Assembly: GCF_000784355.1 (NCBI RefSeq)
Contig: NZ_KN360931.1
Span: 82,942-146,941, forward strand
Direction of reading: 5' to 3'
Source of the DNA: Methanolacinia paynteri
GTDB lineage: Archaea > Halobacteriota > Methanomicrobia > Methanomicrobiales > Methanomicrobiaceae
DNA length: 64,000 bases
Shown: positions 7,739 through 17,640 of the stretch, one piece after another
How positions within the stretch are numbered: position 1 is the stretch's first letter
Layout of the letters: each line of letters begins with the position of its first letter
Position numbers and translations under genes: made by a program
Notes under the pieces: generated by a model
The model's database searches: none
The model's input: only the letters and a program-made list of their open reading frames with translations
Told to the model about the DNA's origin: nothing

Positions 7739-10553
7739 TCCTCACGAACTTAATTATTGCATCGGGGTCCCTGAAATAGGACATGAGAACCCGGCCGACA
7801 TCCTTGTAGTTGCGAAGGTTTTTAATTCTCATCCATTCGAGAATCTCCTGCCTTCTCTTCAGCTCCTCCTTCATCCTGTCGTCATCCCAGCCTTTTTCCT
7901 CCATAATCTCTTCGAGAATGTACGATTTTCCTGAATACCTGATCTCGTCGGTCGAAGGATGCCATTTGAAGACTTCATTGGTAATCAGCTCCTTCGTCCT
8001 GGGATCGATATCGAGAACTTCGATCAGCTGTTTGTTCCGGCGAATACGTTTACCACTTATTCTGGCCTGCACCTGGACGCTTACAAGATCGAGGGCGTTT
8101 AACATATTCCTCGGGACATTCAGGGGCGGATTTTCAAGACGGTGGACGACGCTGGCGACAGAATCCGCATGCATTGTTGCATACGTTACGTGACCGGTAC
8201 TCATCGCCTGGAACAATGTCAGCGCCTCCTGGCCTCTGACTTCTCCTACAAGGATATATTCGGGCCTCTGCCTCAGTGCAGCTCTCAGGAGTTCGTACAT
8301 GTCGATTGTGCCTTTTCCGTCTGCATCGAAAGATTCACGTGTCACACTCGGAATCCAGTTCTTATGCGGCAGTTTCAATTCCCTCGTATCCTCGAGCGTG
8401 ACGATCTTTGCCAGCGGTGGAATGAACAGGGATATTGCATTTAACGACGTGGTCTTTCCCGAAGCCGTACCACCGGCAAATATGCACGATTTTCCCGCCT
8501 CAACGGCAATCCAGATGTAGGCGATAGAAAGTGGTGAGAATGTTCCCCACTCCGTAAGATCTGTCGGGGTAATCGGCTCTTCCTTGAATTTTCTGATGGT
8601 AAACGTGGAGCCGTGAGCCGTAACCTCTGTTCCGAGAGTCATCTGAATCCTCGATCCGTCTGCCATTGTCGCATCGAGCATGGGTTCCGCTATCGATATG
8701 TATTTGCCCGCCCTCTGTGCAAGCTTTGTTACAAAAGAGTCGAGATTTGAAGCTTTGTAATACATGAGGTTCGTCTGTAAAGATTCGTAATTTGAGTGGA
8801 ACACGAAGATTGGGGTGTTCAGGCCGTCGCATGATATATCTTCGATGTACTTGTCGTGCATAAGGGAGTCGATGAGGCCGTCTCCAATGAAATTCTTATT
8901 GATGCTGTAGATAATCTTCTCTCTTTTCTCCGGAGTTAGTTTTATACCGTAATCGCGGAGAATCTCAAGTACCGCTTTTTTGAGTATGTCTCTGGCTTCA
9001 TCCGGGCTGATCGATTTCGTATTGACATCCAGGGTTTCAAAGAGTCTCTGTTCTATCTCGGCATACAATTCCTTTTCGGCATCGTTTAACTCAGGTTCGA
9101 GAACATTGTAGAGATATTCGTTTGAATTTTTGTCATATGTAATCCTGACATATGCATACGGTTCGTTGATCGGATATAATTCAACGTCTTCAATCCCCTC
9201 CTCCGCCCTGAATTCAAGATCAACCAGGCTTCCGTGAATATTAGGATCGTACTCGTCAACTTTGGCCGATACATCCTTGACCTTGGAGAATAATTTTTTC
9301 TTTTCCTTTTTACGCTCTTTTTTATTTTCTTCTTCCAGAGTCTCATCGATTTTCTGGAGAGAGATCTTCTTCTCGAATATCTGGTCGATCCTTGAAAGGA
9401 CTTTTTCCCTGTCTTCAGCCTCGAAAGCCGGTTTTCGTGTTTTAATCTTGAATTCCTCTATCTCGAAGGTAGCGCCTTCGGGAAGGATGAGCCCGGAAAA
9501 GTCTTCGGCGTACTGGTCGATTAATACAACTCCAGGCTTCTCTGTTTCGCCGGAATCTTCAGACCATTGCGTCTTTTTAGCCTGGGGACGTTTTTTTGCC
9601 GGATTATTATCAGGTATATCTTTTTCGAAAATTATCTCCGTGGGCAGCTCCTCCGTATTTTCAGGGGGCTGCTCCGGCTTCTCTTTTTCGCCGGAATCTT
9701 CAGACCATTGCGTTTTTTTAGCCAAGGGGCGTTTTTTTGCCGGATTGTTATCAGGAATATCTTTTTCGGCAATTATCTCCGTGGCCAGCTCCTCTGTATT
9801 TTCAGGGGGCTGTTCCGGCTTTTGGACTACAGGCTGTTTTTCAGGCTTTTTTGTGACGGAGTCGATAATCTCCTGGAAGGATCTTGTTTTTTGGGCGAAG
9901 ATCCCGGGTTTTTGCAAGGGCTGAATAATATCTTTCCAGTTATCCGTTTCGTCTTCAGCAATCTCCTTTTTTTCTTCAGTGAAGATCACAGGTTCGTTTA
10001 TTGAATCCGTATCCTCTTCTTCAAATAAAGTTGGGCTGTCATATTGTCCGTGTTCGCCATCATTGCTCTGCTGTTCCGAGCTTTTCATCAGTTCAAATAT
10101 CTTTTTCAGCTCCGCAGAACCGTCGTTATTTGTTGTCCCGGGAGAACCTGTTCTCTCATCCTTTTTTTGTTCCTTAAAATTCAGAAGATCTGAGAAATCA
10201 TCTTTCTTCTCCGGAGCAGGAGGCACTATCTTTGAAGACTCCCTTTGGATCTCTTCTTTGGGACTTATGGGCTGAAAAAGATATGATTTCTGTTGAGATG
10301 CTTTGTTCTCCCTCTTTTCCGGTTGAAATTTTGATAAAAGAGTACTTAGATCGTCGTAATCCTGATCTGCTGTTCTGCCCGGAATATTTTTTTGTGTTTC
10401 AGGTTCATTTTCTTCAAATAACAGCTTCTCATATCCTGACTCTTCAGATCCCGTATTGCCTGGTGATTCGGTATCATCCGTTGATTTCTGCTTTTTGAAT
10501 AATGATCCGAATTTATGCTTATTGTTCTTTTTATCGTCCATAAACTGCTGCAC
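7716..10553 (-). CDS. Type IV filament secretion ATPase (TadA/VirB11-like) with long charged N-terminus
   Basis: 945 residues. The C-terminal half is a standard secretion ATPase: N-domain at about 500-650; Walker A AGGTASGKTTS at about 692-702; Asp box VTLEDTRELKLP; Walker B RPEYILVGEVRG; and His box STGHVTYATMHAD. It powers filament assembly or secretion at the cytoplasmic face. The first 440 or so residues are unusual: low-complexity, rich in Glu, Lys, Pro and Asp, probably disordered. They include two tandem 47-residue copies (about 245-291 and 292-338), each containing PEQPPENTEEL and AKKTQWSEDSG. Normal family length is roughly 500-650. It is coupled to the two F-domain genes. Confidence 0.9.
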   Translation of the reverse strand: MQQFMDDKKNNKHKFGSLFKKQKSTDDTESPGNTGSEESGYEKLLFEENEPETQKNIPGRTADQDYDDLSTLLSKFQPEKRENKASQQKSYLFQPISPKEEIQRESSKIVPPAPEKKDDFSDLLNFKEQKKDERTGSPGTTNNDGSAELKKIFELMKSSEQQSNDGEHGQYDSPTLFEEEDTDSINEPVIFTEEKKEIAEDETDNWKDIIQPLQKPGIFAQKTRSFQEIIDSVTKKPEKQPVVQKPEQPPENTEELATEIIAEKDIPDNNPAKKRPLAKKTQWSEDSGEKEKPEQPPENTEELPTEIIFEKDIPDNNPAKKRPQAKKTQWSEDSGETEKPGVVLIDQYAEDFSGLILPEGATFEIEEFKIKTRKPAFEAEDREKVLSRIDQIFEKKISLQKIDETLEEENKKERKKEKKKLFSKVKDVSAKVDEYDPNIHGSLVDLEFRAEEGIEDVELYPINEPYAYVRITYDKNSNEYLYNVLEPELNDAEKELYAEIEQRLFETLDVNTKSISPDEARDILKKAVLEILRDYGIKLTPEKREKIIYSINKNFIGDGLIDSLMHDKYIEDISCDGLNTPIFVFHSNYESLQTNLMYYKASNLDSFVTKLAQRAGKYISIAEPMLDATMADGSRIQMTLGTEVTAHGSTFTIRKFKEEPITPTDLTEWGTFSPLSIAYIWIAVEAGKSCIFAGGTASGKTTSLNAISLFIPPLAKIVTLEDTRELKLPHKNWIPSVTRESFDADGKGTIDMYELLRAALRQRPEYILVGEVRGQEALTLFQAMSTGHVTYATMHADSVASVVHRLENPPLNVPRNMLNALDLVSVQVQARISGKRIRRNKQLIEVLDIDPRTKELITNEVFKWHPSTDEIRYSGKSYILEEIMEEKGWDDDRMKEELKRRQEILEWMRIKNLRNYKDVGRVLMSYFRDPDAIIKFVRSELYEQL
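9540..9821 (-). repeat. Tandem 141-bp duplication inside the ATPase gene
   Basis: Two adjacent in-frame units encode nearly identical 47-residue stretches that differ at only a few positions (A/P, A/F, L/Q, K/T). The high DNA identity indicates a recent duplication. It lies in the disordered N-terminal extension, away from catalytic motifs. Confidence 0.85.
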
Positions 10554-10564
10554 CTCCTCCCAAT

Positions 10565-11179
10565 TTATATTTCCAGGTTGAAGACCGCGTCTCTTCCCGG
10601 CTGAATTATCTCGTATTTATGTTCCCTATTTTCATTGTCGGTAATTGTACAGTCATATTTCCCTTTATGCAGAACAAAGGAGACATGCCCTTCTCTGGAT
10701 GTTGTATCCAGAAGTCCGGTGTCTCCGATCCTGAATATTTTTACCTTAAGGCCCTCTGCAGGGAGTCCTTCGTGCGTTATAATGAGTGTGATTTTTGCAG
10801 GTTTCAGGCTGAATTTGGAAAATTCAGGCAGGTCACGTGTTTTTTCGGTCTCCATCAGATGGCTCTTTTCATAAATCCTGGATCTTGCAGAGATAGACTC
10901 AGCCAGGTTTTTATCAATCAGAAATAACCTGAAAGAACCGTTTTTATCAATATTATATACAACCTTATCCCCGAACATCATCCCGTGGCCGTCAACCTGT
11001 ATCGCTCCCTCTCCTTCGCCGTTTACAAAAACCAGTATGCAGGTGCTCTTCCCCCTGGTCTGAACTGCAAGGGCATGATATTTTTTTTCACCAATTATCC
11101 CGTTTAGATCACTAAAATTAAATTCACCGGCATAATTGGCATCATTTAAAACCTTTTCAAATAATTCAATTATTTCCAT
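10565..11179 (-). CDS. Unknown protein at head of the Tad-like operon
   Basis: 204 residues with no signal peptide or membrane helix. The N-terminal half (to about 105) alternates strands, with KYHALAVQTRGKSTCILVFVNGEG followed by GAIQVDGHGMMFGDKVVY, and resembles the small two-layer domain seen in methanogen proteins next to secretion ATPases. The C-terminal 80 residues (ITLIITHEGLPAEGLKVKI and on to HVSFVLHKGKYDCTITDNENREHKYEI) look like a beta-sandwich of the carboxypeptidase-regulatory type. I cannot name a family. It is 12 bp upstream of the ATPase gene, so it is probably an accessory factor of the filament system. Confidence 0.65.
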   Translation of the reverse strand: MEIIELFEKVLNDANYAGEFNFSDLNGIIGEKKYHALAVQTRGKSTCILVFVNGEGEGAIQVDGHGMMFGDKVVYNIDKNGSFRLFLIDKNLAESISARSRIYEKSHLMETEKTRDLPEFSKFSLKPAKITLIITHEGLPAEGLKVKIFRIGDTGLLDTTSREGHVSFVLHKGKYDCTITDNENREHKYEIIQPGRDAVFNLEI

Positions 11180-11343
11180 AAATCCCCGCCCTTATGTCCC
11201 CCCGGTTATGGACTGAATCAGAAATATTCTATTCCAGATAGAAAGGTTTCTGATACAATCACATTTGAAGATATCTATTACCAGAATAATTTCAAAAATA
11301 AACACTAAAAATAAGGTCTTGTTAAACAATTAATGTTTGATAT

Positions 11344-12336
11344 ATGACTGAACTTCTTATTATTTCTTCACTGGCAATTGCAATCACATTATTTTATGCC
11401 TCATATCTGGACATTAAACAGAGAAGGGTTCCGTTTGTGACGTGGATTCCTGCAATTGTCGTTGCAGGTGCTCTGGTGATTATTTTTTACTATCTCAACT
11501 ACGGTCAGTATGCCGGGATCGGCATTTTGCAGTTCTCGATCCTTCCTTTTATAATTGCACTTGTGCTGCTCTTTTTAGACTGGGCATATACTGTTTATAT
11601 CAAAAAGGTTGACAGTTCCGAGCTCGACAGAAAGATCCTGGCGGAGACATATATCTCGTGGTTTTTATTATCAATACCCTCCTCCGTTCTGGTATTCAGC
11701 TATTTTACCGGCTATATCAACTTTTTCTCAATATTTGCATTAATCTCGTTTATCTTCTGCATCTTCCTCGAGCTGATCTCGGTTATGCATCTCTGGGGTG
11801 GAGCCGATTCTACGGCGATGATAATAATTTCTTCCACGATCCCTTTCTTCCCGGTTGTACCCTTATGGGGTTATCCGGAGGTGACATTCTTCTTCCCGAT
11901 GAGCGTAATGCTCAATGCGGTATTGTTGAACCTTTCAGTACCCGTGGGATTGTTCATCTATAATGTCCTGAAAAAGAACAGGGCTCCGCTGAAGTATATG
12001 TTCATCGGCTACCCTGTTCCGGGGAAGGACATAACTGATCATTTCGGGTATATAATCGAAGAGTTTGAAGAAAACGGCGATCAGATCGAGAGGAAGTTCC
12101 TGAAGTTCAGTTCATCAATCGGCAGAATGGTCTCGGGAAAAAGGAGGATGTATACCCAGGATTTCCGGAACAATCCTTCCGAATACAAAAAAGAGCTGGA
12201 ACTTTACAAAAAGGCCGGTTCTGTGTGGATCAGTTTCGGGGTTCCGTTTATCATTCCCATACTGGCAGGTTTCCTGTTCACGTTTTTTATAGGTGATATA
12301 TTCAGTTTATTATTGCAGATTGCCGGAGTTGTATAA
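11344..12336 (+). CDS. Archaeal prepilin peptidase (A24 family)
   Basis: This 330-residue membrane aspartyl protease cleaves class III signal peptides of archaeal pilins and archaellins. The two catalytic aspartates are visible: Asp22 in [10 protein letters not shown] and the one in the GGADS (GxGD-type) motif near residue 155. At least six membrane helices are evident (for example [19 protein letters not shown] at the N-terminus), plus a charged cytoplasmic loop at about 215-295 ([17 protein letters not shown]) and a final helix. It is divergent from the Tad-like operon across 164 bp, supporting a shared filament system. The stop codon overlaps the hisI start. Confidence 0.9.
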   Translation: MTELLIISSLAIAITLFYASYLDIKQRRVPFVTWIPAIVVAGALVIIFYYLNYGQYAGIGILQFSILPFIIALVLLFLDWAYTVYIKKVDSSELDRKILAETYISWFLLSIPSSVLVFSYFTGYINFFSIFALISFIFCIFLELISVMHLWGGADSTAMIIISSTIPFFPVVPLWGYPEVTFFFPMSVMLNAVLLNLSVPVGLFIYNVLKKNRAPLKYMFIGYPVPGKDITDHFGYIIEEFEENGDQIERKFLKFSSSIGRMVSGKRRMYTQDFRNNPSEYKKELELYKKAGSVWISFGVPFIIPILAGFLFTFFIGDIFSLLLQIAGVV

Positions 12337-12725
12337 TGCTGAAAATAAATTTTGACGATAACGGCCTTGTTCCTGTGATTGCACAGGATGCGGATTCAAT
12401 GGAAGTCCTGATGCTTGCATATGCAAATCAGGATGCAGTTAATAAGACAGTCGCCACGGGTTATGCACATTATTATTCCCGGAGCCGGGGAAAGATCTGG
12501 AAGAAAGGCGAAGAGAGTGGCAATGTCCAGGAGATTGTGAGGATACTTGTCGACTGCGATGAGGATACCCTCGTCTACCAGGTCAGGCAGAAGGGAAAGG
12601 GCGCATGCCATACAGGCTATGAAAAGTGTTTTTACAGGACAATAGACGGTGAAGTGGTGGCAAAAAAGATGTTTGATCCTGGTTTGATTTATAAAAAGAA
12701 TGACAAAAAATTAAAATCTCCGTAA
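12336..12725 (+). CDS. hisI: Phosphoribosyl-AMP cyclohydrolase
   Basis: This 129-residue cytosolic enzyme opens the purine ring of phosphoribosyl-AMP in histidine synthesis. Family motifs: [10 protein letters not shown] near residue 23; [23 protein letters not shown] split across 41-63, with the zinc-binding region; [12 protein letters not shown] with the Cys-Asp metal site; and [15 protein letters not shown] near 87-101. It starts within the stop of the prepilin peptidase gene (1-bp overlap), an operon pairing with no obvious functional link. Confidence 0.96.
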   Translation: MLKINFDDNGLVPVIAQDADSMEVLMLAYANQDAVNKTVATGYAHYYSRSRGKIWKKGEESGNVQEIVRILVDCDEDTLVYQVRQKGKGACHTGYEKCFYRTIDGEVVAKKMFDPGLIYKKNDKKLKSP

Positions 12726-12847
12726 ATGGCGGATGAATCACTTCAGCGGAACCATATGTCCGGCAGATTTCCGGCTTTTTATTTTTCATGATTTTTAATA
12801 AAAGTATAATTAATGATTAGCAACATGAGTTTAATGGTGGTTTTTTA

Positions 12848-14779
12848 ATGAAACTTGTACCAGATACCAGCGTCGTTATAGACGGACGCATCACCTCGAT
12901 GATTCAGGATTCGGGTGAATATAAAGGGGCCACAATAATTGTTCCGGAGGCCGTAATAGCAGAATTGGAGGCGCAGGCAAACCAGGGTCGAGAAATCGGT
13001 TTCAGCGGTCTTACCGAGCTTCAGGAACTTTCAAAACTGGCAGAAGAAGGGATTATAGAGATTAAATATGTGGGCGAGAGACCCAGTCTTGATCAGGTAA
13101 AACTGGCAAGCGGGGGAGAGATCGATGCTTTAATCCGAAAGGTCGCTCTTGAGCACGAAGACGCCCTGTTTATAACATCGGATATAGTTCAGTCCGAGGT
13201 CGCAAAAGCCAAGGGGATTAATGTATTATACCTAAAACCCCAGATCGGGGAATTCTCACCTCTGACGATCGATAACTATTTCGATGAGAATACCCTGGCG
13301 GTCTTTTTAAAAGAGAGAACGAAGCCGGTGGCAAAGAAGGGAACACTCCGCGACAGCAAAATCATCTATCTCAGGGAAGAGCCTCTCTCCGAATATGAAC
13401 TGAAACACATGTCCCAGGAGATACTTGAGAGGGCAAAGAGAGATCCCGACGGATTCATCGAACTCGAGAAGAGAGGGATAACTATCGTTCAGATAGGCTC
13501 GATGCGTATATCCATCTCCAGGAGGCCGTTCTCAGACGGCATGGAGATTACAGCGGTAAGGCCTATCGTCGAAAGGTCGCTTAACGACTACAAGATGGCC
13601 GAAGTTATCGGGAAGAAGCTTTCCGGAGGAAAGAGAGGAATTATTATCACCGGAGCTCCGGGTACGGGAAAGACTACTCTTGCCCAGAGTGCAGCGGTAT
13701 TCCTGTCTGAAAAGGGTTCTGTTGTCAAGACGATGGAGGCACCCAGAGATATCCAGGTCCCTGACAAAATTACGCAGTACACGGCACTCGAGGGAAGCAT
13801 GGAGAATACCGCAGAGGTCATGCTCCTGATAAGGCCGGATTTCGTCATATTCGATGAACTCAGGAAAAATGTTGATTTCAGGGTATTTGCAGATATGCGG
13901 CTTGCAGGTGTAGGCATGGTGGGCGTCGTGCACGCAACAAATGCCGGGGATGCCCTGCAGAGATTCCTTGGAAGGGTTGAATTCGGTGTAATCAACCAGG
14001 TGATCGATACAATCGTTCTTGTAAAAGACGGTGAGATCGCAGCAGTTTATGACCTCGTCTTTGATTTCAAAGTGCCCGAATTCATACCTGACGAGGATGA
14101 CGAACTGTCGATAAGGCCTGTAATATCGGTTGTCAATTACTCCACGGGAAAGGTCGAGTCCGAGATCTTCAGGTATGACGGTGAGACCATATTGATCTCC
14201 GAAAAAGCAACCGAGTTGTCCGAACCGGCAAAACAGCCGGAACCGGAGAAGGAAGCGGCAGGCGGAGATATCTCCATGAGGCTTGTGGAGAGAGAGATCC
14301 AGAGAGAGATCGGCCGTTTTACTGCAGGAAAGATCATCGTCTCCATGCAGAATGAGAATAAGGCGGTCGTTTATATCGACGACAAGGATGTTCCTGCTGC
14401 AATCGGAAAGGGCGGGAAAAATGTCGCCTCTATCGTCAATAAACTTAGTATCGGTATCGATATCCGGCCGATGAGCGAATATTCGTCGGAAGTTCAGCCG
14501 AAGAAGGAGGCCGATTATGACAAACCCGTTCTTATGCCTGCAGCAGGGGATGCCGGTAAAAAGGACGGTCTTGATATCCGCATCGACAGGAAGAATCTTA
14601 TCGTAAGTTCTCCTGAGAACAGGGGAAAGATCGTGGATGTTTTCGGAGGTAAGGAGTACCTCTTCACCGCCACAGTGAATGATGACGGCGAGATCCATAT
14701 GTCCAAAAACAACAGTATCGCACAGGAAATGATACGCAGGTATAATGACGGAGAAGAGATCAGGCTGAGGCCTGTATAA
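12848..14779 (+). CDS. PIN domain-ATPase-KH protein (PINA family)
   Basis: 643 residues in three parts. Residues 1-145 are a PIN nuclease-like domain (VPDTSVVIDGRITS with the first Asp, later GEIDALIRKV and FITSDIVQSEVA acidic positions). Residues 200-440 are a VirB11/PilT-like AAA ATPase with Walker A TGAPGTGKTT at about 267 and Walker B PDFVIFDELRK. Residues 485-540 hold a KH domain with the GKGGKN turn. Sulfolobus PINA homologues are hexameric ATPases that interact with Holliday-junction resolvase. The exact role in methanogens is not established. A GGTGG-type site precedes ATG 2848-frame start; promoter region 12726-12847. Confidence 0.9.
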   Translation: MKLVPDTSVVIDGRITSMIQDSGEYKGATIIVPEAVIAELEAQANQGREIGFSGLTELQELSKLAEEGIIEIKYVGERPSLDQVKLASGGEIDALIRKVALEHEDALFITSDIVQSEVAKAKGINVLYLKPQIGEFSPLTIDNYFDENTLAVFLKERTKPVAKKGTLRDSKIIYLREEPLSEYELKHMSQEILERAKRDPDGFIELEKRGITIVQIGSMRISISRRPFSDGMEITAVRPIVERSLNDYKMAEVIGKKLSGGKRGIIITGAPGTGKTTLAQSAAVFLSEKGSVVKTMEAPRDIQVPDKITQYTALEGSMENTAEVMLLIRPDFVIFDELRKNVDFRVFADMRLAGVGMVGVVHATNAGDALQRFLGRVEFGVINQVIDTIVLVKDGEIAAVYDLVFDFKVPEFIPDEDDELSIRPVISVVNYSTGKVESEIFRYDGETILISEKATELSEPAKQPEPEKEAAGGDISMRLVEREIQREIGRFTAGKIIVSMQNENKAVVYIDDKDVPAAIGKGGKNVASIVNKLSIGIDIRPMSEYSSEVQPKKEADYDKPVLMPAAGDAGKKDGLDIRIDRKNLIVSSPENRGKIVDVFGGKEYLFTATVNDDGEIHMSKNNSIAQEMIRRYNDGEEIRLRPV

Positions 14780-14814
14780 AATAACTTTTATCAATTATTC
14801 GGAGCTGGTTTTAA

Positions 14815-17598
14815 TTGGCGAAATTTGACATGCGTGAATATGAAAAAGAATACAGGGACGCCTGGTCGCATATTTTTGAAGCTGACCCGGGCGAAGCAGA
14901 TAAATTCTATGTAAATGTTGCTTATCCGTATCCAAGCGGTGCGATGCATGTAGGGCACGGCAGGACATATATTGTTCCTGACGTGATCGCACGCTATTAC
15001 AGGATGCGTGGTAAGCATGTCCTCTTCCCGATGGCATTCCATGTAACCGGAACGCCTGTAATCGGTATTTCGAAGAGGATTGCAAACGGGGATGAGAAGA
15101 CAATCAAACTGTACCGCGATCTGTACAGGGTTCCCGAAAATGTCCTGGAAAAATTCGTCGATCCCGATGAGATTGTCCGCTACTTCAGCAGCGAGTACGA
15201 GCGGATTATGCGCAACTGCGGTCTTTCAATCGACTGGAGAAGGCGTTTTACCACAGTATACCCCCAGTACAGCAAATTCATCGAATGGCAGTATCTTCAC
15301 CTGATGGAGGGCAACCATGTCGTCCGCGGTGCACACCCTGTGAAGTATTGTCCGCAGTGCGACAACCCTGTCGGAGACCACGATCTGCTTGAGGGGGAGA
15401 AGGCGGAGATAGTCAAGTTCGTCCTGATAATGTTCAAGTGGAACGATTTCCTGATCCCGTGCGCCACTCTCAGGCCCGAGACTACATACGGTGTTACAAA
15501 TCTCTGGATAAACCCGGACGTCATCTACAGGAAGGTCATGGTGGACGGCCAGAAGTGGATTCTCTCTCCCGAGGCAGCGAAAAAGATCGGTCTCCAGGAT
15601 CATGTCGTAGAAGATCTTGGCGAAATTAAGGGTTCAGAACTGGTCGACCAGACTGTGTCTAATCCGTTCTGCGGAGAAGTACCTGTACTGCCTGCGACCT
15701 TTGTCGATCCTAATATGGCGACCGGAATCGTAATGAGTGTCCCGGCACACGCCCCATTCGACTATATCGCCCTGAGGGATCTTCAGTCCGCAGGGAAATA
15801 TACTTCAATAAAACCTGTTCCGCTTATCGTTGTCGATGGCTACGGGGAGTGTCCCGCAAGGGATGCTGTCGAGAGATCGGGTATAAAAGACCAGAACGAT
15901 CCCGGTATGGAGACTCTTACGCAGGAGGTCTACAGTGCGGAGTTCTCCGGCGGGCGTATGCTGCCCCAGTACGGCGGCAAACCGGTGAAGGTTGCACGTG
16001 AAGAGTTCTCGCAGATTATGCTTGAGCAGCACGGTTCCCATGTAATGTATGAGTTTGACGTGCGCAACGTCATGTGCCGCTGCGGCGGAACGGTCTATGT
16101 AAGGATTTTGAAGGACCAGTGGTTCCTGCAGTACAGCGATCCCGTATGGAAAGAGGCTGTTCACGAACAGCTTAAGGAGATTAATATTGTGCCCGCCGAA
16201 GTCCGTGCCGAGTTCGACAGGACGATAGACTGGCTGAACGACTGGGCTTGCACCCGCCGCGTAGGTCTCGGGACCAAACTGCCGTGGGACAAGAACTGGC
16301 TCGTCGAACCGCTTTCGGATTCGACAATCTATATGGCTTTCTATACGATTGCTCACAAGCTGATAAAACTCGAAGCAGCAAAGCTGACCCCCGAGGTATT
16401 CGATTATATATTCCTCGGGAAAGGCTCGTCAGAAGGTCTGCCTCTCGACAAGGAGACGGTCGAGGATCTCAGGTCCGAATTCCTGTACTGGTACCCGTAT
16501 GATTTCAGGTTCTCGGCAAAGGACCTGATCTCTAACCACCTTACGTTCCAGCTGTTCCATCACAAGGCGCTGTTCCCGAAGGAACTGCAGCCCCGGGGAA
16601 TGGTTGTCTTCGGAATGGGACTCCTTGAAGGAGCGAAGATGTCATCTTCAAAAGGAAATGTGATCCTGCTTGAGGATGCCGTGGAGGAAGTCGGTGCTGA
16701 TACGGTGCGTATGTTCCTTGTCGGAAGTGCGGAGCCCTGGCAGGACTTCGACTGGAGACGGGAGCTTGTTTCATCGACAAGAAAACAGATTGAACGCTTC
16801 ATCAATACGGTGGAAGACAGCCTTGAGGCTGACGGGGAATACCCGATAGATACATGGCTCATATCCAGGATGCAGGAGCATATAAAGAATGCAACTGCGG
16901 CAATGAACTCTTTCCAGACCCGCCAGGCACTTCAGGAGGCGTATTTTGCCATAGAGTCGGATCTCAAGTGGTACAGGAAGAGGCTTCCGGGCGATGTCCG
17001 GCAGTCTGCCGCCGTGAACAAGATCAGCGATTCATGGATAAGGCTGCTCGCACCCTTCATACCTTTCTCGGCACAGAAACTCTGGGAAGAGATTGGCGGA
17101 GAGGGGCAGGTCGCGTTTTCATCCTGGCCCGAGCCTGATGAGTCACTGATCGATCCGTCCCTCGAGCTTGCGGAGGAACTGCTGTCGAGAACGGTCGAGG
17201 ATATCGATTCGATCATGAAGCTGATCCAGATAGAGCCTTCGGGCCTCACGCTTTTCATCTCCCCCGACTGGAAGTTCAGTATATTTGAAAAGATTTCCAG
17301 GGCCGACAACAAAGGCAAGGTAATCTCTGAGATCATGAAGGACGAGGATATGAGGAAGCGTGGAAAGAGTGCGACTGATGCCGCAAAACAGATTACAAAC
17401 CTTATCCACCGCCTGCCTCCCGAGGTTGTCGAGAGAATATCCTCGGTTTCAATAAATGAAGAAGAGGTCTTCGAGAATGCGAGGGAGTTTATCGAGAAGG
17501 AGTTCGGTCTTCCTTTGAAGATTGTTCCTGCAGAAGAGAGCACTCACCAGAAGGCACAGCAGGCGCTTCCGTTCAAGCCGGCGATCGTAATCGAATGA
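14815..17598 (+). CDS. leuS: Leucyl-tRNA synthetase (archaeal type)
   Basis: This 927-residue class I synthetase charges tRNA-Leu. The HIGH element is GAMHVGHGRTY at about 42-52, and the KMSKS element is AKMSSSKGN at about 607-615. The CP1 editing domain contains TLRPETTYGVTNLW (about 220) and the MATGIVMSVPAHAPFD region (about 300). A zinc-type pair lies in YCPQCDNP (about 178). The start is TTG 14815, placed 10 bp after GGAG at 14801; ATG 14830 is a weaker alternative. The C-terminal anticodon-binding and extra domains are complete. Confidence 0.96.
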   Translation: MAKFDMREYEKEYRDAWSHIFEADPGEADKFYVNVAYPYPSGAMHVGHGRTYIVPDVIARYYRMRGKHVLFPMAFHVTGTPVIGISKRIANGDEKTIKLYRDLYRVPENVLEKFVDPDEIVRYFSSEYERIMRNCGLSIDWRRRFTTVYPQYSKFIEWQYLHLMEGNHVVRGAHPVKYCPQCDNPVGDHDLLEGEKAEIVKFVLIMFKWNDFLIPCATLRPETTYGVTNLWINPDVIYRKVMVDGQKWILSPEAAKKIGLQDHVVEDLGEIKGSELVDQTVSNPFCGEVPVLPATFVDPNMATGIVMSVPAHAPFDYIALRDLQSAGKYTSIKPVPLIVVDGYGECPARDAVERSGIKDQNDPGMETLTQEVYSAEFSGGRMLPQYGGKPVKVAREEFSQIMLEQHGSHVMYEFDVRNVMCRCGGTVYVRILKDQWFLQYSDPVWKEAVHEQLKEINIVPAEVRAEFDRTIDWLNDWACTRRVGLGTKLPWDKNWLVEPLSDSTIYMAFYTIAHKLIKLEAAKLTPEVFDYIFLGKGSSEGLPLDKETVEDLRSEFLYWYPYDFRFSAKDLISNHLTFQLFHHKALFPKELQPRGMVVFGMGLLEGAKMSSSKGNVILLEDAVEEVGADTVRMFLVGSAEPWQDFDWRRELVSSTRKQIERFINTVEDSLEADGEYPIDTWLISRMQEHIKNATAAMNSFQTRQALQEAYFAIESDLKWYRKRLPGDVRQSAAVNKISDSWIRLLAPFIPFSAQKLWEEIGGEGQVAFSSWPEPDESLIDPSLELAEELLSRTVEDIDSIMKLIQIEPSGLTLFISPDWKFSIFEKISRADNKGKVISEIMKDEDMRKRGKSATDAAKQITNLIHRLPPEVVERISSVSINEEEVFENAREFIEKEFGLPLKIVPAEESTHQKAQQALPFKPAIVIE

Positions 17599-17603
17599 AT
17601 TTA

Positions 17604-17620
17604 ATTTTTTTATTTTTTTA
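17604..17620 (+). terminator. T-tract terminator after leuS
   Basis: Two T runs (T6 and T7 split by one A) begin just after the leuS stop. Archaeal transcription terminates at such oligo-T tracts. The convergent small gene ends 20 bp further on. Confidence 0.5.
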
Positions 17621-17640
17621 ATTTGAACAAAAATTATTGA

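Noticed and set aside
9262-9924. 220-residue plus-strand ORF rich in Ser and Phe
   Set aside because: It is a shadow of the ATPase low-complexity N-terminus, including its tandem duplication.
13532-14794. 420-residue minus-strand ORF
   Set aside because: It is antisense to the PIN-ATPase-KH gene, has no recognisable family motif, and arises from codon bias of the real gene.
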